Origin: Limnobacter sp. | GTDB taxonomy: Bacteria > Pseudomonadota > Gammaproteobacteria > Burkholderiales > Burkholderiaceae_B | NCBI GenBank assembly: GCA_029866125.1 | Contig: JARWZZ010000007.1 | Location: 467,519-531,518 of the forward strand | DNA length: 64,000 nucleotides | Direction of reading: 5' to 3' | In this document: positions 18,092-26,739 of the stretch, in pieces | Layout: each line of letters starts with the position of its first letter | How positions within the stretch are numbered: the stretch's first letter is position 1 | Program-made: the position numbers and the translations under genes | The notes under the pieces: generated by a model | The model's database searches: none | Seen by the model: only the letters and a program-made list of their open reading frames with translations | Told to the model about the DNA's origin: nothing

Positions 18092-19876
18092 ATGGGGACA
18101 ACACACAAACCAATCTCTGTCATTGACTTGGGCTTGGGCGCACTGGATTTCGTACCCGATCTACCAGAACTGTGCATGAAGTTTTTGGGTCTGGTCACCT
18201 TGCGTCCAGCGTCCAAACGTTCACTCGGGCAATTTTTCGAAACCATTGCTGGCCAATATCCTGCAAACGTCTTTATTAAAACCGAGCATGCGGTATACAC
18301 CTATGCGCAAGCCAATGAGCGGGCCAACCAAATGGCTCGTGGCCTGATCAGCTTGGGTGTGAAACAAGGTGATTCAGTCGCGCTGATGTCTGAAAACTGT
18401 GCCGAGTTGCTTCTGGCTGTACTTGCAATTGCAAAAATTGGCGCAGTGGCGGCTTTAATAAACACCAACCAGCGCGGTGACGTGTTGCTTCACAGCTTGA
18501 AGTTGGTCAAGCCCGTAGCCTTGTTATTGGGGCAGCAGGGCGTTCCTGTTCTGCAAGAATTGCTGGATCAACAACCCAAACTTTTGGGTAAATCACCTGT
18601 TTTTACCCTGGCTCAGGAATCCACAGACCATGCGGCTTTCCCACCCTTGCGGCCACTTTTTATCAGCCAATCGGTTAAAAACCTGGCTCAAACAGGCCAA
18701 ATCATAGCAAGTACGCCTTGTTTTTATATTTTCACCTCGGGTACCACCGGCTTGCCCAAAGCCTCGGTGATGACTCACTACCGCTGGTTACTGGCCATGA
18801 CGGGGATGAGCTCCGTGATTCGACTCAAACCTGAGGATGTTTTTTATTGCTGCCTGCCGATGTACCACAACAATGCGCTGACCGTGTCCTTGGGGGTGGC
18901 AATGGCCGCTGGGGCCACGTTTGCGATTGATACAAAGTTCAGCGCCAGCCGCTTTTGGCAGCGCATTCAGTTTTTTGAAGCCACAGCATTTTGTTACATT
19001 GGCGAGTTGCTGCGATATTTGATTAACCAGCCATCGTCGCCCACTGATCAAAAACACGCTGTGCATTCCATCATTGGCAATGGCCTTCGACCCGAAATTT
19101 GGGGCGAGTTTGAGGACCGTTTTGGTATTCATCGCATTCTGGAGTTTTACGGCGCCAGCGAGTCCAATATGGGCTTCATGAATGCCTTTGGCTTGCGCGA
19201 AACGGTAGGCTTCTCACCGATTCCCTATCAAATTATTGAGTGCGACCCAGACACCGAAATGCCTGTCCGCAATGCCAAGGGCCATTGCAAATCGGTCAAG
19301 CGCGGTGAGGTGGGTTTGTTGGTCAGTGAAGTCACAAGTCGAAGGCCTTTTGATGGCTACACCGACGCATCTGCCAACGAGAAAAAGCTACTTCGCAATG
19401 TGTTCAAAAAAGGCGACGTGTGGTTTAACTCGGGTGACTTGGTACGCAGGCAGGGTTGGTGGCACATCCAGTTTGTGGATCGGTTAGGCGACACGTTTAG
19501 ATGGAAAGGCGAGAACGTCGCCACTTCAGAAGTGGAAGGGGTCTTAGGCCAGCTGCCTTGGATCGAGCATGCAGCTGTTTATGGTGTCAAGGTGGACGGT
19601 GCAGATGGCAGGGCGGGTATGGCTGCAATCACGCTCAAAGCCGGTTGCCAGTTTGATGCAGAAGGCTTGCTTCAGCATTTGCAACGCAGTTTACCCGCCT
19701 ATGCTGTGCCCCTGTTTGTGCGCTTAACACCGGCGGCTGAAACCACCGGTACCTTCAAATACCAAAAGGTCAGCTTAAAGAAAGAGGGCTACGACAACAC
19801 ACTTGTAAAAGACCCCTTGTATTTTTGGGATTCGCAAAACAAGAAAAAAGCCTACCAGCCGTACTCTACTGAATAG
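18092..19876 (+). CDS. Long-chain acyl-CoA synthetase, FATP/ACSVL type
   Basis: About 594 residues. It activates fatty acids to acyl-CoA by way of an acyl-AMP. The AMP-binding motif is IFTSGTTGLPKASVMTH. The later motifs are LEFYGASESNMGF, NSGDLVRRQGWWHIQFVDR and GDTFRWKGENVATSEVEGVL; the FRWKGENVAT form is characteristic of the fatty-acid-transport-protein branch of synthetases. The ATG at 18092 lies just before the conserved N-terminus (KPISVIDLGLGALDFVP). A GTG at 18041 is also in frame; neither has a strong ribosome-binding site. The 3' end overlaps the convergent lipase gene by 11 bases. It starts 77 bases after the helicase gene and opens the lipid-rich section of the window. Confidence 0.9.
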   Translation: MGTTHKPISVIDLGLGALDFVPDLPELCMKFLGLVTLRPASKRSLGQFFETIAGQYPANVFIKTEHAVYTYAQANERANQMARGLISLGVKQGDSVALMSENCAELLLAVLAIAKIGAVAALINTNQRGDVLLHSLKLVKPVALLLGQQGVPVLQELLDQQPKLLGKSPVFTLAQESTDHAAFPPLRPLFISQSVKNLAQTGQIIASTPCFYIFTSGTTGLPKASVMTHYRWLLAMTGMSSVIRLKPEDVFYCCLPMYHNNALTVSLGVAMAAGATFAIDTKFSASRFWQRIQFFEATAFCYIGELLRYLINQPSSPTDQKHAVHSIIGNGLRPEIWGEFEDRFGIHRILEFYGASESNMGFMNAFGLRETVGFSPIPYQIIECDPDTEMPVRNAKGHCKSVKRGEVGLLVSEVTSRRPFDGYTDASANEKKLLRNVFKKGDVWFNSGDLVRRQGWWHIQFVDRLGDTFRWKGENVATSEVEGVLGQLPWIEHAAVYGVKVDGADGRAGMAAITLKAGCQFDAEGLLQHLQRSLPAYAVPLFVRLTPAAETTGTFKYQKVSLKKEGYDNTLVKDPLYFWDSQNKKKAYQPYSTE

Positions 19877-20780
19877 TTCGAGCCAAAGTCTCTGTCTTGC
19901 CTTCCAATGTTTTAAGGATCAGGTTGAGGCTTTCCTCGTCGTACAAAATCCCACTGTGTGATGAACGGTTGTTGGGGTAATAATCCTGCAGAAGAATGTT
20001 CTGCACTCCCGGCTCCCTTAAAAATTGGCTGTCCACAGGTACCACCACCAAATCTTTGTTGGTGGCTACAATGCTGTACTTCACGCCATTCATGGCCACA
20101 GGTGTGTTGTGCAAATCTTTAATCAATTCGGACTGCGGGTGTTGGTCTGCACAGGCCAAACAGTAGCTTACGTCATTGCGGTTTGGCGTTTTGGCAATTT
20201 GGGTGCCCCGCAGGCTGGGGGCCAGTGCCACAAATCGATTTACCTTTTTGCTGCCACCCAGTTTTTTGAGGTAGTAAAAGCCCAGCAGCCCACCTTGAGA
20301 ATGGCCAATCAAGTCCACCTTTTGTGAACCAGTTTTTTGCAGCACTTCATCAATAAAGTCGGACACTTCTCGGGCGGATGTGTCTACGCCGCGTGTTGCT
20401 TTAAACAACACGCCAGGCTCGTGCGAGCCGAAATCTTGCGCGTACACGCAATAACCCTGGTTGGCCAAACGGGGGGCCAAAGCGCCAAAGGAGTACATCG
20501 TGCTGGAAAAAGTACCATGCATCAATACCACATGGCTGCGGCCCGCTGCGGGCACGCAATCCCAACGGTTAACGCCTTTTGGCATTTCCTCGCCACCTAA
20601 AACCTGATTCAGAAATGACCTGGTCCAAGAGGACATTTCCTCATAGCTGGGGACGCCAGTTTGCTCCAATGTTGGGTTCGATGTTTGACCGGATGTTTGA
20701 ACCGATGTTGGGCCCACCGCGCACGCGCTACCCAGCCAAGCAAAAGCGATCAAACACAGCCAACGGCAATTCCACTTCAT
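19866..20780 (-). CDS. Exported alpha/beta-hydrolase, triacylglycerol-lipase-like, probable lipoprotein
   Basis: 304 residues from an ATG at 20780 with AGGGA eight bases upstream. The N-terminus is a hydrophobic leader ending in a lipobox-like GSACA, so it may be anchored to a membrane. The hydrolase fold shows the oxyanion segment VVLMHGTFSSTMYSFGAL, the nucleophile elbow LIGHSQGGLLG and a C-terminal Asp/His region (VVPVDSQFLREPG, NNRSSHSGILYDEES). The lipase class with GHSQGG hydrolyses esters of fatty acids. The substrate is not known. It is followed on the other strand by the acyl-CoA synthetase gene, which could use the released fatty acids. Confidence 0.8.
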   Translation of the reverse strand: MKWNCRWLCLIAFAWLGSACAVGPTSVQTSGQTSNPTLEQTGVPSYEEMSSWTRSFLNQVLGGEEMPKGVNRWDCVPAAGRSHVVLMHGTFSSTMYSFGALAPRLANQGYCVYAQDFGSHEPGVLFKATRGVDTSAREVSDFIDEVLQKTGSQKVDLIGHSQGGLLGFYYLKKLGGSKKVNRFVALAPSLRGTQIAKTPNRNDVSYCLACADQHPQSELIKDLHNTPVAMNGVKYSIVATNKDLVVVPVDSQFLREPGVQNILLQDYYPNNRSSHSGILYDEESLNLILKTLEGKTETLARTIQ

Positions 20781-20832
20781 GATGATTTCCCTGCGCATTG
20801 CTGCAATCCACTCCGAATTCGAATCATAAACA

Positions 20833-20865
20833 AAAAAGCCCTTGCGTAGTCTGCAAGGGCTTTTT
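20833..20865 (-). terminator. Intrinsic terminator after the phasin gene, able to work in both directions
   Basis: AAAAAGCCCTTGC (20833-20845) and GCAAGGGCTTTTT (20853-20865) form a 13-base-pair stem with a 7-base loop. On the minus strand a U-tract follows, which suits the phasin gene ending at 20912. It also insulates the lipase gene that starts at 20780. Confidence 0.85.
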
Positions 20866-20911
20866 CTTTCACCACTCAGGGCGATCTCACTGCCATGTAC
20901 TGCGACTGAAA

Positions 20912-21487
20912 TTACTCAGCTGCAGCAGCTTTCTTTGTGCGAGTTGCTGGCTTTTTGGCAGCAGCTGGCTTCTTGGCGGCCTTGGCTGGCTTGGCTTCAG
21001 CCGTGGCTTCAGTTTTTACACCGATTTTCTTGAACAGCTGGTCAGCGATTGCTTCAGCTTGCTCAATGGCGGGCTTCAATGTTTCGTTTTTCTTGGCTGA
21101 TTCCAAGGCACTGTTGCCCAAGGTAATCGCGTTTTCTGTCAAAGACTCAGCTTGTGACAGGGCCAAAGCAACGTATGAAAAGCCTTTGTCGATTACAACT
21201 GGCAGTTGTGTTTCGAACAGCTCTACGCCCTTCTGAGTGTAAGTTTGGCTAACGCCAACTACTTTTTCCAGACCCGCTTTCAATTCTGTGCGAGTTGAAA
21301 TAACAACAGGCTTGTCAGCCAATGGCAGCTTTTCAGCGGCTTCAAACACTTGACCCAGGCCTTGCTGGATCAGGCCGAATTGGCCCTGAACGAATGAGTT
21401 CAGAACTTTGGATGCGGACTGGTGTTGAGCTTTCAATTCAGTGTTTGTTTTGTTCAGCAGTTCTGCTGTTTTTTCGAATGCGTACAT
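20912..21487 (-). CDS. Phasin family protein with Lys/Ala-rich tail
   Basis: 191 residues, no signal peptide. The N-terminal 145 residues are helical and match the phasin_2 type (LLNKTNTELKAQHQSASKVL, FVQGQFGLIQQGLGQVFEAAE, ETQLPVVIDKGFSYVALALSQAESL). Phasins coat polyhydroxyalkanoate granules in the cytoplasm and control their size and number. The last 40 residues are AKPAKAAKKPAAAKKP-like, similar to histone-H1-like tails that can tether granules to the nucleoid. The ATG at 21487 has only a weak site (AGGGG further up). A strong terminator follows the gene. The 269 bases between it and prfC contain an inverted repeat at 21544-21569. Confidence 0.88.
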   Translation of the reverse strand: MYAFEKTAELLNKTNTELKAQHQSASKVLNSFVQGQFGLIQQGLGQVFEAAEKLPLADKPVVISTRTELKAGLEKVVGVSQTYTQKGVELFETQLPVVIDKGFSYVALALSQAESLTENAITLGNSALESAKKNETLKPAIEQAEAIADQLFKKIGVKTEATAEAKPAKAAKKPAAAKKPATRTKKAAAAE

Positions 21488-21543
21488 GGTGAGACCCCTA
21501 GGTTGTAAAGTGACTTTGTTTCAAGACCAACGCCACTCTATCG

Positions 21544-21569
21544 AAAAGCCCTTTTAATTGAAAGGCTTT
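21544..21569. promoter_or_regulatory. Inverted repeat between the divergent phasin and prfC genes
   Basis: AAAGCC and GGCTTT flank internal CTTT and AAAG blocks around TAATTG, giving an imperfect dyad of about 25 bases. It lies 57 bases upstream of the phasin ATG and 188 bases before the prfC start. No transcript ends here, so an operator is more likely than a terminator. Confidence 0.35.
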
Positions 21570-21756
21570 GAACCTGAGGCTCTACACTAAAATTGCACCT
21601 CTGAACCCATACTTTGGCGAATTTTCAAATTTAACTGGTATCGCATCGAAAATTTCGAACAATTGTTTGATTGAACAGTTTCCATACACCCCTCCAACTT
21701 GCTTGGTAGTCCCGGTTGAAAGGTGTAGAATCACGCGTTTTGCACCCGGAATACCC

Positions 21757-23367
21757 GTGAGTACCCCTAAAGAAATTACCAGAGAAGTCAAACGCAGGCG
21801 CACCTTTGCGATTATCTCTCACCCTGACGCGGGTAAAACCACACTGACAGAGAAGTTGCTTCTGTTCGCGGGTGCAATTCAAATCGCAGGTAGCGTGAAA
21901 GCACGCAAGGCCTCCCGCCATGCCACATCCGACTGGATGGAAATTGAAAAGCAGCGTGGCATTTCGGTTGCCAGTTCGGTTATGCAAATGGAATACCGCG
22001 ACCAAGTCATTAACTTGCTTGACACCCCCGGTCACCAAGACTTTTCTGAAGACACCTACCGTGTGCTGACCGCAGTGGATGCAGCGCTGATGGTGATTGA
22101 TGCTGCCAACGGTGTGGAGCCCCAAACCTTGCGTTTGATTGAGGTTTGCCGCGCACGCAACACCCCCATCATCACCTTCATCAACAAGTTGGACCGCGAG
22201 GTTAAAGACCCTCTGGAACTGCTGGACGAAATTGAAGCCACCTTGGGCATGCCTTGTGTGCCTTTCACCTGGCCCGTGGGGCAGGGCAAGTTATTCCACG
22301 GCATTTTTAATATTCGCAAAAACTGCATGCGGGTGTTTAAGCCGGGTCAAGACCGCCGGGGCAGCGAGGACGACACGCTGGACGGCTCTGACAAAGAAAC
22401 CCTGCGCACTAAATTCGGAATGGAATTTAAGCAAGCCGAACAGGAAATTGAGCTGGTTACCGAGGCCTCACCCGCCTTTGACCATGCCAAGTTTTTGGAT
22501 GCGAAGCAAACGCCTGTGTTTTTCGGTTCTGCCGTCAACAACTTTGGTGTACAAGAGGTGTTGGATGCTTTGGTGGACATTGCGCCATTCCCCAACTCCC
22601 GCCATGCTCTAGAGCGTGAAGTTGCGCCAGACGAAAGCAATTTCACTGGGGTGGTGTTTAAAATTCAAGCCAATATGGACCCTTCGCACCGCGATCGCAT
22701 CGCCTTTGTGCGTGTGTTGTCTGGCAAGTTTGAGCACGGCATGAAGTTCAAAGTGCTGCGCACAGGCAAGGACTTCCGCCCCACCAGCGTGGTTACTTTC
22801 TTGAGTCAAAGGCGTGACCGTGTGGACGTGGCGTATGCTGGCGATATCATTGGCCTAAGCACCCACGGTGGCCTGCAATTGGGCGATTCTTTAAGCGAAG
22901 GCGAAAAGCTTCAATTCACCGGCTTGCCGTTTTTTGCGCCTGAGCTTTTTGCTGCGGTGGAGTTAAAAGACCCTATGCGCTCCAAGCAACTGCAAAAAGG
23001 CCTCATGGAGTTGGGTGAGGAGGGCGCCATTCAGGTTTTCAAACCGATTGTGGGCTCAGAAATGATGTTGGGCGCAATCGGCCAATTGCAGTTTGAAGTG
23101 GTTCAAGCCCGGTTGAAAGGCGAATACGGTGTGGAAGTGCGATTGCAGCCTAGCCGCTACACCTGCGCGCGCTGGATTACAAGTAAAAACGCCACTGACC
23201 TGCGGCGTTTCATGGACGCCAACCCCATGCGCATAGTCATTGACGCGGCCAACACCCATGCGTTTTTGGCCACGTCGAGATTCGACCTGGATATCATGCA
23301 AAAAAAGTGGGAAACCATTGAATTCCACCCCATGCGAGAGCATGCAGGTTTGTTGTTAAGCAATTAG
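21757..23367 (+). CDS. prfC: Peptide chain release factor 3
   Basis: 536 residues from a GTG at 21757 (STPKEITREVKRRRTFAIIS), close to the 529 of E. coli RF3. The frame is open back to 21568, but that part has no family similarity. RF3 is a GTPase that recycles RF1 and RF2 from the ribosome after termination. G1 is SHPDAGKTTLTEK, G3 is DTPGHQDFSEDTYR and G4 is FINKLDRE. The RF3-specific segment GQGKLFHGIFN and the C-terminal PSRYTCARW are present. A site CCGGAA lies upstream. It stands alone between the phasin and arsR-type genes. Confidence 0.96.
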   Translation: MSTPKEITREVKRRRTFAIISHPDAGKTTLTEKLLLFAGAIQIAGSVKARKASRHATSDWMEIEKQRGISVASSVMQMEYRDQVINLLDTPGHQDFSEDTYRVLTAVDAALMVIDAANGVEPQTLRLIEVCRARNTPIITFINKLDREVKDPLELLDEIEATLGMPCVPFTWPVGQGKLFHGIFNIRKNCMRVFKPGQDRRGSEDDTLDGSDKETLRTKFGMEFKQAEQEIELVTEASPAFDHAKFLDAKQTPVFFGSAVNNFGVQEVLDALVDIAPFPNSRHALEREVAPDESNFTGVVFKIQANMDPSHRDRIAFVRVLSGKFEHGMKFKVLRTGKDFRPTSVVTFLSQRRDRVDVAYAGDIIGLSTHGGLQLGDSLSEGEKLQFTGLPFFAPELFAAVELKDPMRSKQLQKGLMELGEEGAIQVFKPIVGSEMMLGAIGQLQFEVVQARLKGEYGVEVRLQPSRYTCARWITSKNATDLRRFMDANPMRIVIDAANTHAFLATSRFDLDIMQKKWETIEFHPMREHAGLLLSN

Positions 23368-23484
23368 TAAAACACGCAAATAGGATTGATTGTTTCAAAC
23401 ACAAGTGGGGCATAGTGCCCCTGCCACTTTGGGCGTACACTGTGAGAAAATTAACAGTAGCACTTGATATAAAGAGAATAATCG

Positions 23485-23838
23485 ATGAGCGAACTTGATT
23501 CACTGTTGGAACAAGTGTCTGGTTACTTTGCGGTGTTGTCCGAGCCTACACGGTTGAAAATCATTCATGCCTTGTGCAATGGCGAGAAGTCCGTCAATGA
23601 CATTGTGGACGAAGTGGCCTCTACCCAATCCAACATTTCTCGCCACCTGAATTTGATGTACCGCGCGGGTGTTTTGCAACGCCGCAAAGAGGGCACATTG
23701 GTGCTGTATCAGGTTAAAGAACCCACGGTGGTTGAACTTTGCCGTACCGTGTGCGTGCATGTTGCCGCTAAAATGGAAGAAGTTCCTGTGCAAAGCGAAC
23801 ACCTGCCTGACTTTTTCAAGCAAGCGGTCACCAAGTAA
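23485..23838 (+). CDS. ArsR/SmtB-family regulator with paired cysteines
   Basis: 117 residues. The winged-helix domain is clear: AVLSEPTRLKIIHALCNGEKSVNDIV, then the recognition helix STQSNISRHLNLMYRAGVLQRRKEGTLVLY. Cys31 lies in an LCNGEKSV context and Cys86 and Cys90 in a C-terminal ELCRTVC motif. Cys31 plus a C-terminal Cys recalls persulfide or redox sensors of the SqrR/BigR group; thiol sensing is inferred, and metal binding is the alternative. AAAGAGAA lies just upstream of the ATG. Neither neighbour (prfC upstream, hemerythrin gene downstream and convergent) is an obvious sulfur gene. Confidence 0.88.
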   Translation: MSELDSLLEQVSGYFAVLSEPTRLKIIHALCNGEKSVNDIVDEVASTQSNISRHLNLMYRAGVLQRRKEGTLVLYQVKEPTVVELCRTVCVHVAAKMEEVPVQSEHLPDFFKQAVTK

Positions 23839-23858
23839 ACATTCATTCAAAGTGACTA

Positions 23859-24377
23859 TTACAGCGCTTTTGCATTGTCCGAAATGCGAGTGGCAAGCAG
23901 CTTAATTTTGCGTGATGCCATTCGCTCACCCAACTCCTTCATTTCAATGCCCGCTGCCTTTGCTTGAGGAAACATCTCGGTTTGTTCCTCCTTGACGTGG
24001 TGTTTGACGTATTCGGAAAGCACTTTCACTTTGGCATCAAACATTTCGTCATCAGGTTCAAGCGCCTCAATTTCCACCATCAAGCGCTTAATCCCTTCAT
24101 GCTCCACCACCGCTTCCGATACCAGAAGCGCATTCTTCAAAGCGGACTGCACAGCAGGGTAAAAAAGCTCCTCCTCAATTTGGACATGAATACTCAAAGC
24201 CGTACAAATGTCGGTCAGCAGGGCCTTTTTTTGGCTGTTTCCAATCCGGTTTTCATATTCACCAAACATTTCATGAATTGCTTGGTGGTCTGCCTTCAGT
24301 ATGGCTATGGCATCCATGCCTCCAGCGGTATCGGTTTTGCGAAAGTTCGCGGTTAATTTGGTCATTGATTTGCTCAT
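23859..24377 (-). CDS. Hemerythrin HHE cation-binding domain protein
   Basis: 172 residues, cytosolic. The His/Glu pattern of a di-iron four-helix bundle is visible: ILKADHQAIHEMF, HVQIEEELFYPAV, AVVEHEGIKRL and YVKHHVKEEQTEMFPQA. Such proteins bind O2 or NO, or protect iron-sulfur proteins from stress. The C-terminal helix is basic (ERMASRKIKLLATRIS). The ATG at 24377 has GAGGA five bases upstream. Immediately upstream on the same strand are a 24-residue micro-ORF and a membrane protein gene. Confidence 0.88.
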   Translation of the reverse strand: MSKSMTKLTANFRKTDTAGGMDAIAILKADHQAIHEMFGEYENRIGNSQKKALLTDICTALSIHVQIEEELFYPAVQSALKNALLVSEAVVEHEGIKRLMVEIEALEPDDEMFDAKVKVLSEYVKHHVKEEQTEMFPQAKAAGIEMKELGERMASRKIKLLATRISDNAKAL

Positions 24378-24420
24378 TTTGTCCTCAATCTTTTTTCTAT
24401 GAATTAGATGTTCAGCGTTT

Positions 24421-24495
24421 TTAGCTGATGAATATTGCGATCAAAATAATGATGGGAATGGGTATTCCCAAGAACAGCAATAAAAGTGAGCGCAC
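24421..24495 (-). CDS. 24-residue hydrophobic micro-protein
   Basis: A GTG at 24495 with GGAGG four bases upstream opens a short frame ending in TAA at 24421. The product is a single predicted membrane helix: a short N-terminus with one Arg, a Leu run, a central Gly-Ile-Pro-Ile-Pro, then an Ile-rich end. It sits between the hemerythrin gene (43 bases downstream) and the 312-residue membrane protein gene (45 bases upstream), same strand, so the three may form an operon. The good ribosome-binding site in a gap that otherwise has no purpose supports translation. No function can be assigned. Confidence 0.5.
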   Translation of the reverse strand: MRSLLLLFLGIPIPIIILIAIFIS

Positions 24496-24540
24496 AGGGC
24501 CTCCAAGTCAAAAATAGTCGATTTAAATGGATTCTTTAAA

Positions 24541-25479
24541 TTAATAGTTATCCCGCTCGCGGCCGCCTAAGGTGGCTGCAAAACTGGCAATAAAGGCACC
24601 CACCAGCAGGGAAACAAACAGCCAAATTGCCCCGTAGGCTGAGGCCTGGCGAGCTTTGTCAGTCATTTCGCGGGTGCTTTCTTCCAATTGATTGAGACGC
24701 GCTTGGGCTTGTGCATAAGTTTGAGTCACACGCTTTTCGGCATCCGCTTGCGAAAGGCCAGTGCGCGATGCAATCAGTTGCCCCACGTAGCGCACATCTT
24801 CTGGAGGCATAGGCTGGGTGCGGCTTGCGTTCATGAATATGCGGCTTACCTCAGACAAAGTTGAAGCATCCACTGGACCTGAGGCGTCATTTCCAGCCAC
24901 TGGCCGACGAAACAATGTGTCGATGAAATAGCCCATCGGTGAACCGCTGGCGCTGTTGCTTTCATTGTTTGGGGCCATTGCAGACTCTGCCGCAGCAGCA
25001 CCTACACCTCCAATCGCACTGGCACCCGCTTGTACGCCTGTGCCCAAAATTGAGCCGATCACCGAAGTCAGCAGCACCGCTGTGGCCAAAGCTGCAACTG
25101 CCCATGAAAGAAATCCGTGTGCAGTATCCCGAAAGTACACTTCATCTGCGTGTAGCCCTTCCCAGCGCGTCCGTAGGCGGCCTGCCAAATATCCACCCAA
25201 CGCAGAAGCCAATAGTTGGGTGAAGGTAAGCCACAAAATGGTAGACCAACCAAAAGTAGTCGCCTGTATGCCTATATTTGACCATGGCGACACCGAGGAA
25301 AGGCCAAGCCCCACACCCAAGATAAGCAGAATCAAAGACAACGACGCCGCAGCTGCACCGCCTGCAGCGATGGCGCCCCAAGCCACTGCGCTGATTGGTA
25401 AGTTAGGCAATGTGGGCCCTGCAGGCACCGGTAAGGACGGGTCAATGGTATTGTGGACTGGCATGGTGGTTGAGTTCAT
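24541..25479 (-). CDS. Uncharacterised polytopic membrane protein
   Basis: 312 residues. Hydrophobic segments lie at about 30-62 (Gly/Ala-rich), 78-98 (TILWLTFTQLLASALGGYLAG), 122-150 (FLSWAVAALATAVLLTSVIG) and 284-306 (AIWLFVSLLVGAFIASFAATL). Between the third and fourth is a hydrophilic region with a helical stretch (AQARLNQLEESTREMTDKARQ) likely to form a coiled coil. I do not recognise a named family; similar Gly/Ala-rich membrane proteins are common in proteobacteria beside stress genes. The ATG at 25479 has TTGGAA upstream. It is probably co-transcribed with the micro-protein and the hemerythrin. Confidence 0.75.
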   Translation of the reverse strand: MNSTTMPVHNTIDPSLPVPAGPTLPNLPISAVAWGAIAAGGAAAASLSLILLILGVGLGLSSVSPWSNIGIQATTFGWSTILWLTFTQLLASALGGYLAGRLRTRWEGLHADEVYFRDTAHGFLSWAVAALATAVLLTSVIGSILGTGVQAGASAIGGVGAAAAESAMAPNNESNSASGSPMGYFIDTLFRRPVAGNDASGPVDASTLSEVSRIFMNASRTQPMPPEDVRYVGQLIASRTGLSQADAEKRVTQTYAQAQARLNQLEESTREMTDKARQASAYGAIWLFVSLLVGAFIASFAATLGGRERDNY

Positions 25480-25629
25480 GGTTTAAATTCCAATGTGTGA
25501 AATAGGTGGTTAAGTTGTGGAAGCACCATAACTTCCAACAAGCCATCGTGTATGTGCGAAACCGCACACTGGTTTTGCCTCATCTGGAATAGGGTGTGCA
25601 ACCCATCAAAATATTTGGATCAATTACAG

Positions 25630-26721
25630 ATGACAAAACGCAAGGGTTCTACCTTCTGGACAAAAGGCATGCAGAGCAAGTTTCTCTCGCTAACCAGCAG
25701 CATGCTCAAGGCCGGAAAAAAGGTGCAGAAGATTGCATTGAAGTCAAAACCGCGCACCAGCCTTCGAAAGCCTGGTGCTCAAAAGTCTGTTCCTACCCAG
25801 TCATTCAATTGGGAATCTTGTTTGGCAGCAAGCGCTGGCGGTTTGCGCCGCTATTACCTGTTTAAACCAACAGGCAGGTCCACTTCAAAACCAATACCGT
25901 TGGTGGTAATGCTGCATGGCTGTAATCAGGATGCCAGCAGTTTTGCCACCAGCACCCACATGAATAAATTGGCTTCTGCCAAAGGTTTTATGGTCATGTA
26001 CCCCGAGCAAGACCGCATGTCGAATCTCCAAGCCTGTTGGAACTGGTTCGAAACCAAATCTGGACGCGCACAAGGTGAGGCCAGAAGCATCATGTCGGCG
26101 GTTGATCAAGTGTGTGCCAAACATCCGATTGACCCCAAACAAATTGTGGTTGTTGGAATGTCTGCAGGCGCCAGCATGGCGGCTTTGCTGGGTATGCAGA
26201 ACCCTGATCGTTTTGTGGCCGTGGCCATGCATTCCGGCGTGGGGCCGGGGATGGCCGATTCAGTCTCTACCGCCATGGCCTCCATGCGAGGAGTGAGGCA
26301 ATCCGCAAAACCCCATTCGGCGCTGACTGCTGTGCGCCTACCGGCCTTGCTTGTGATTCAGGGTACCCAGGACCGTGTTGTTGTGCCATCCAATGGCATT
26401 TTAGCGGCCAACCGCTGGGCCACAGCCCTGAATGCAAGGCCTCTAGCACCCCGTGTTGTTAGACGCGGCGCGCGCTACCCAGTGGTTGTAAGCGATTGGA
26501 AGGTCGGCCGACAGGTGGTGACCACATTGGCGCAGGTTGCTGGTTTGGGGCATGACTGGAGTGGGGGTGCAGCAAAACAAGCCTATTCCGACCCAGCAGG
26601 CCCGGATGCATCGCGCATGGTTTGGGCATTTGCCCAGCGGGAGATAGTACGGCGAGAGGGGGCTACACGGGGAATTGTTAAGGCGGACACCACGCGGCGG
26701 GTGTCGTCGCGCGGTGTTTAA
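25630..26721 (+). CDS. PHB depolymerase-family esterase
   Basis: 363 residues from the ATG at 25630. A basic N-terminal leader of about 75 residues, without a clear signal peptide, precedes the catalytic domain. The domain shows the oxyanion segment VVMLHGCNQDASSFA, ACWNWFE, the nucleophile GMSAGASMAALLG, the Asp in QGTQDRVV and the His in GLGHDWSGG. This is the type 1 short-chain-length PHA depolymerase catalytic fold, also used by some feruloyl and acetylxylan esterases. Lack of a clear export signal and the nearby phasin genes favour PHB or another ester polymer inside the cell; that is inference. The tail is Arg-rich. It converges with the ACBP gene 18 bases away. Confidence 0.82.
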   Translation: MTKRKGSTFWTKGMQSKFLSLTSSMLKAGKKVQKIALKSKPRTSLRKPGAQKSVPTQSFNWESCLAASAGGLRRYYLFKPTGRSTSKPIPLVVMLHGCNQDASSFATSTHMNKLASAKGFMVMYPEQDRMSNLQACWNWFETKSGRAQGEARSIMSAVDQVCAKHPIDPKQIVVVGMSAGASMAALLGMQNPDRFVAVAMHSGVGPGMADSVSTAMASMRGVRQSAKPHSALTAVRLPALLVIQGTQDRVVVPSNGILAANRWATALNARPLAPRVVRRGARYPVVVSDWKVGRQVVTTLAQVAGLGHDWSGGAAKQAYSDPAGPDASRMVWAFAQREIVRREGATRGIVKADTTRRVSSRGV

Positions 26722-26739
26722 CTGAATTTCTGCTTGGAA

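Noticed and set aside
21568-21756. Upstream extension of prfC by 63 codons
   Set aside because: RF3 similarity begins exactly at the GTG 21757. The upstream residues have no family match and the length would exceed the norm.
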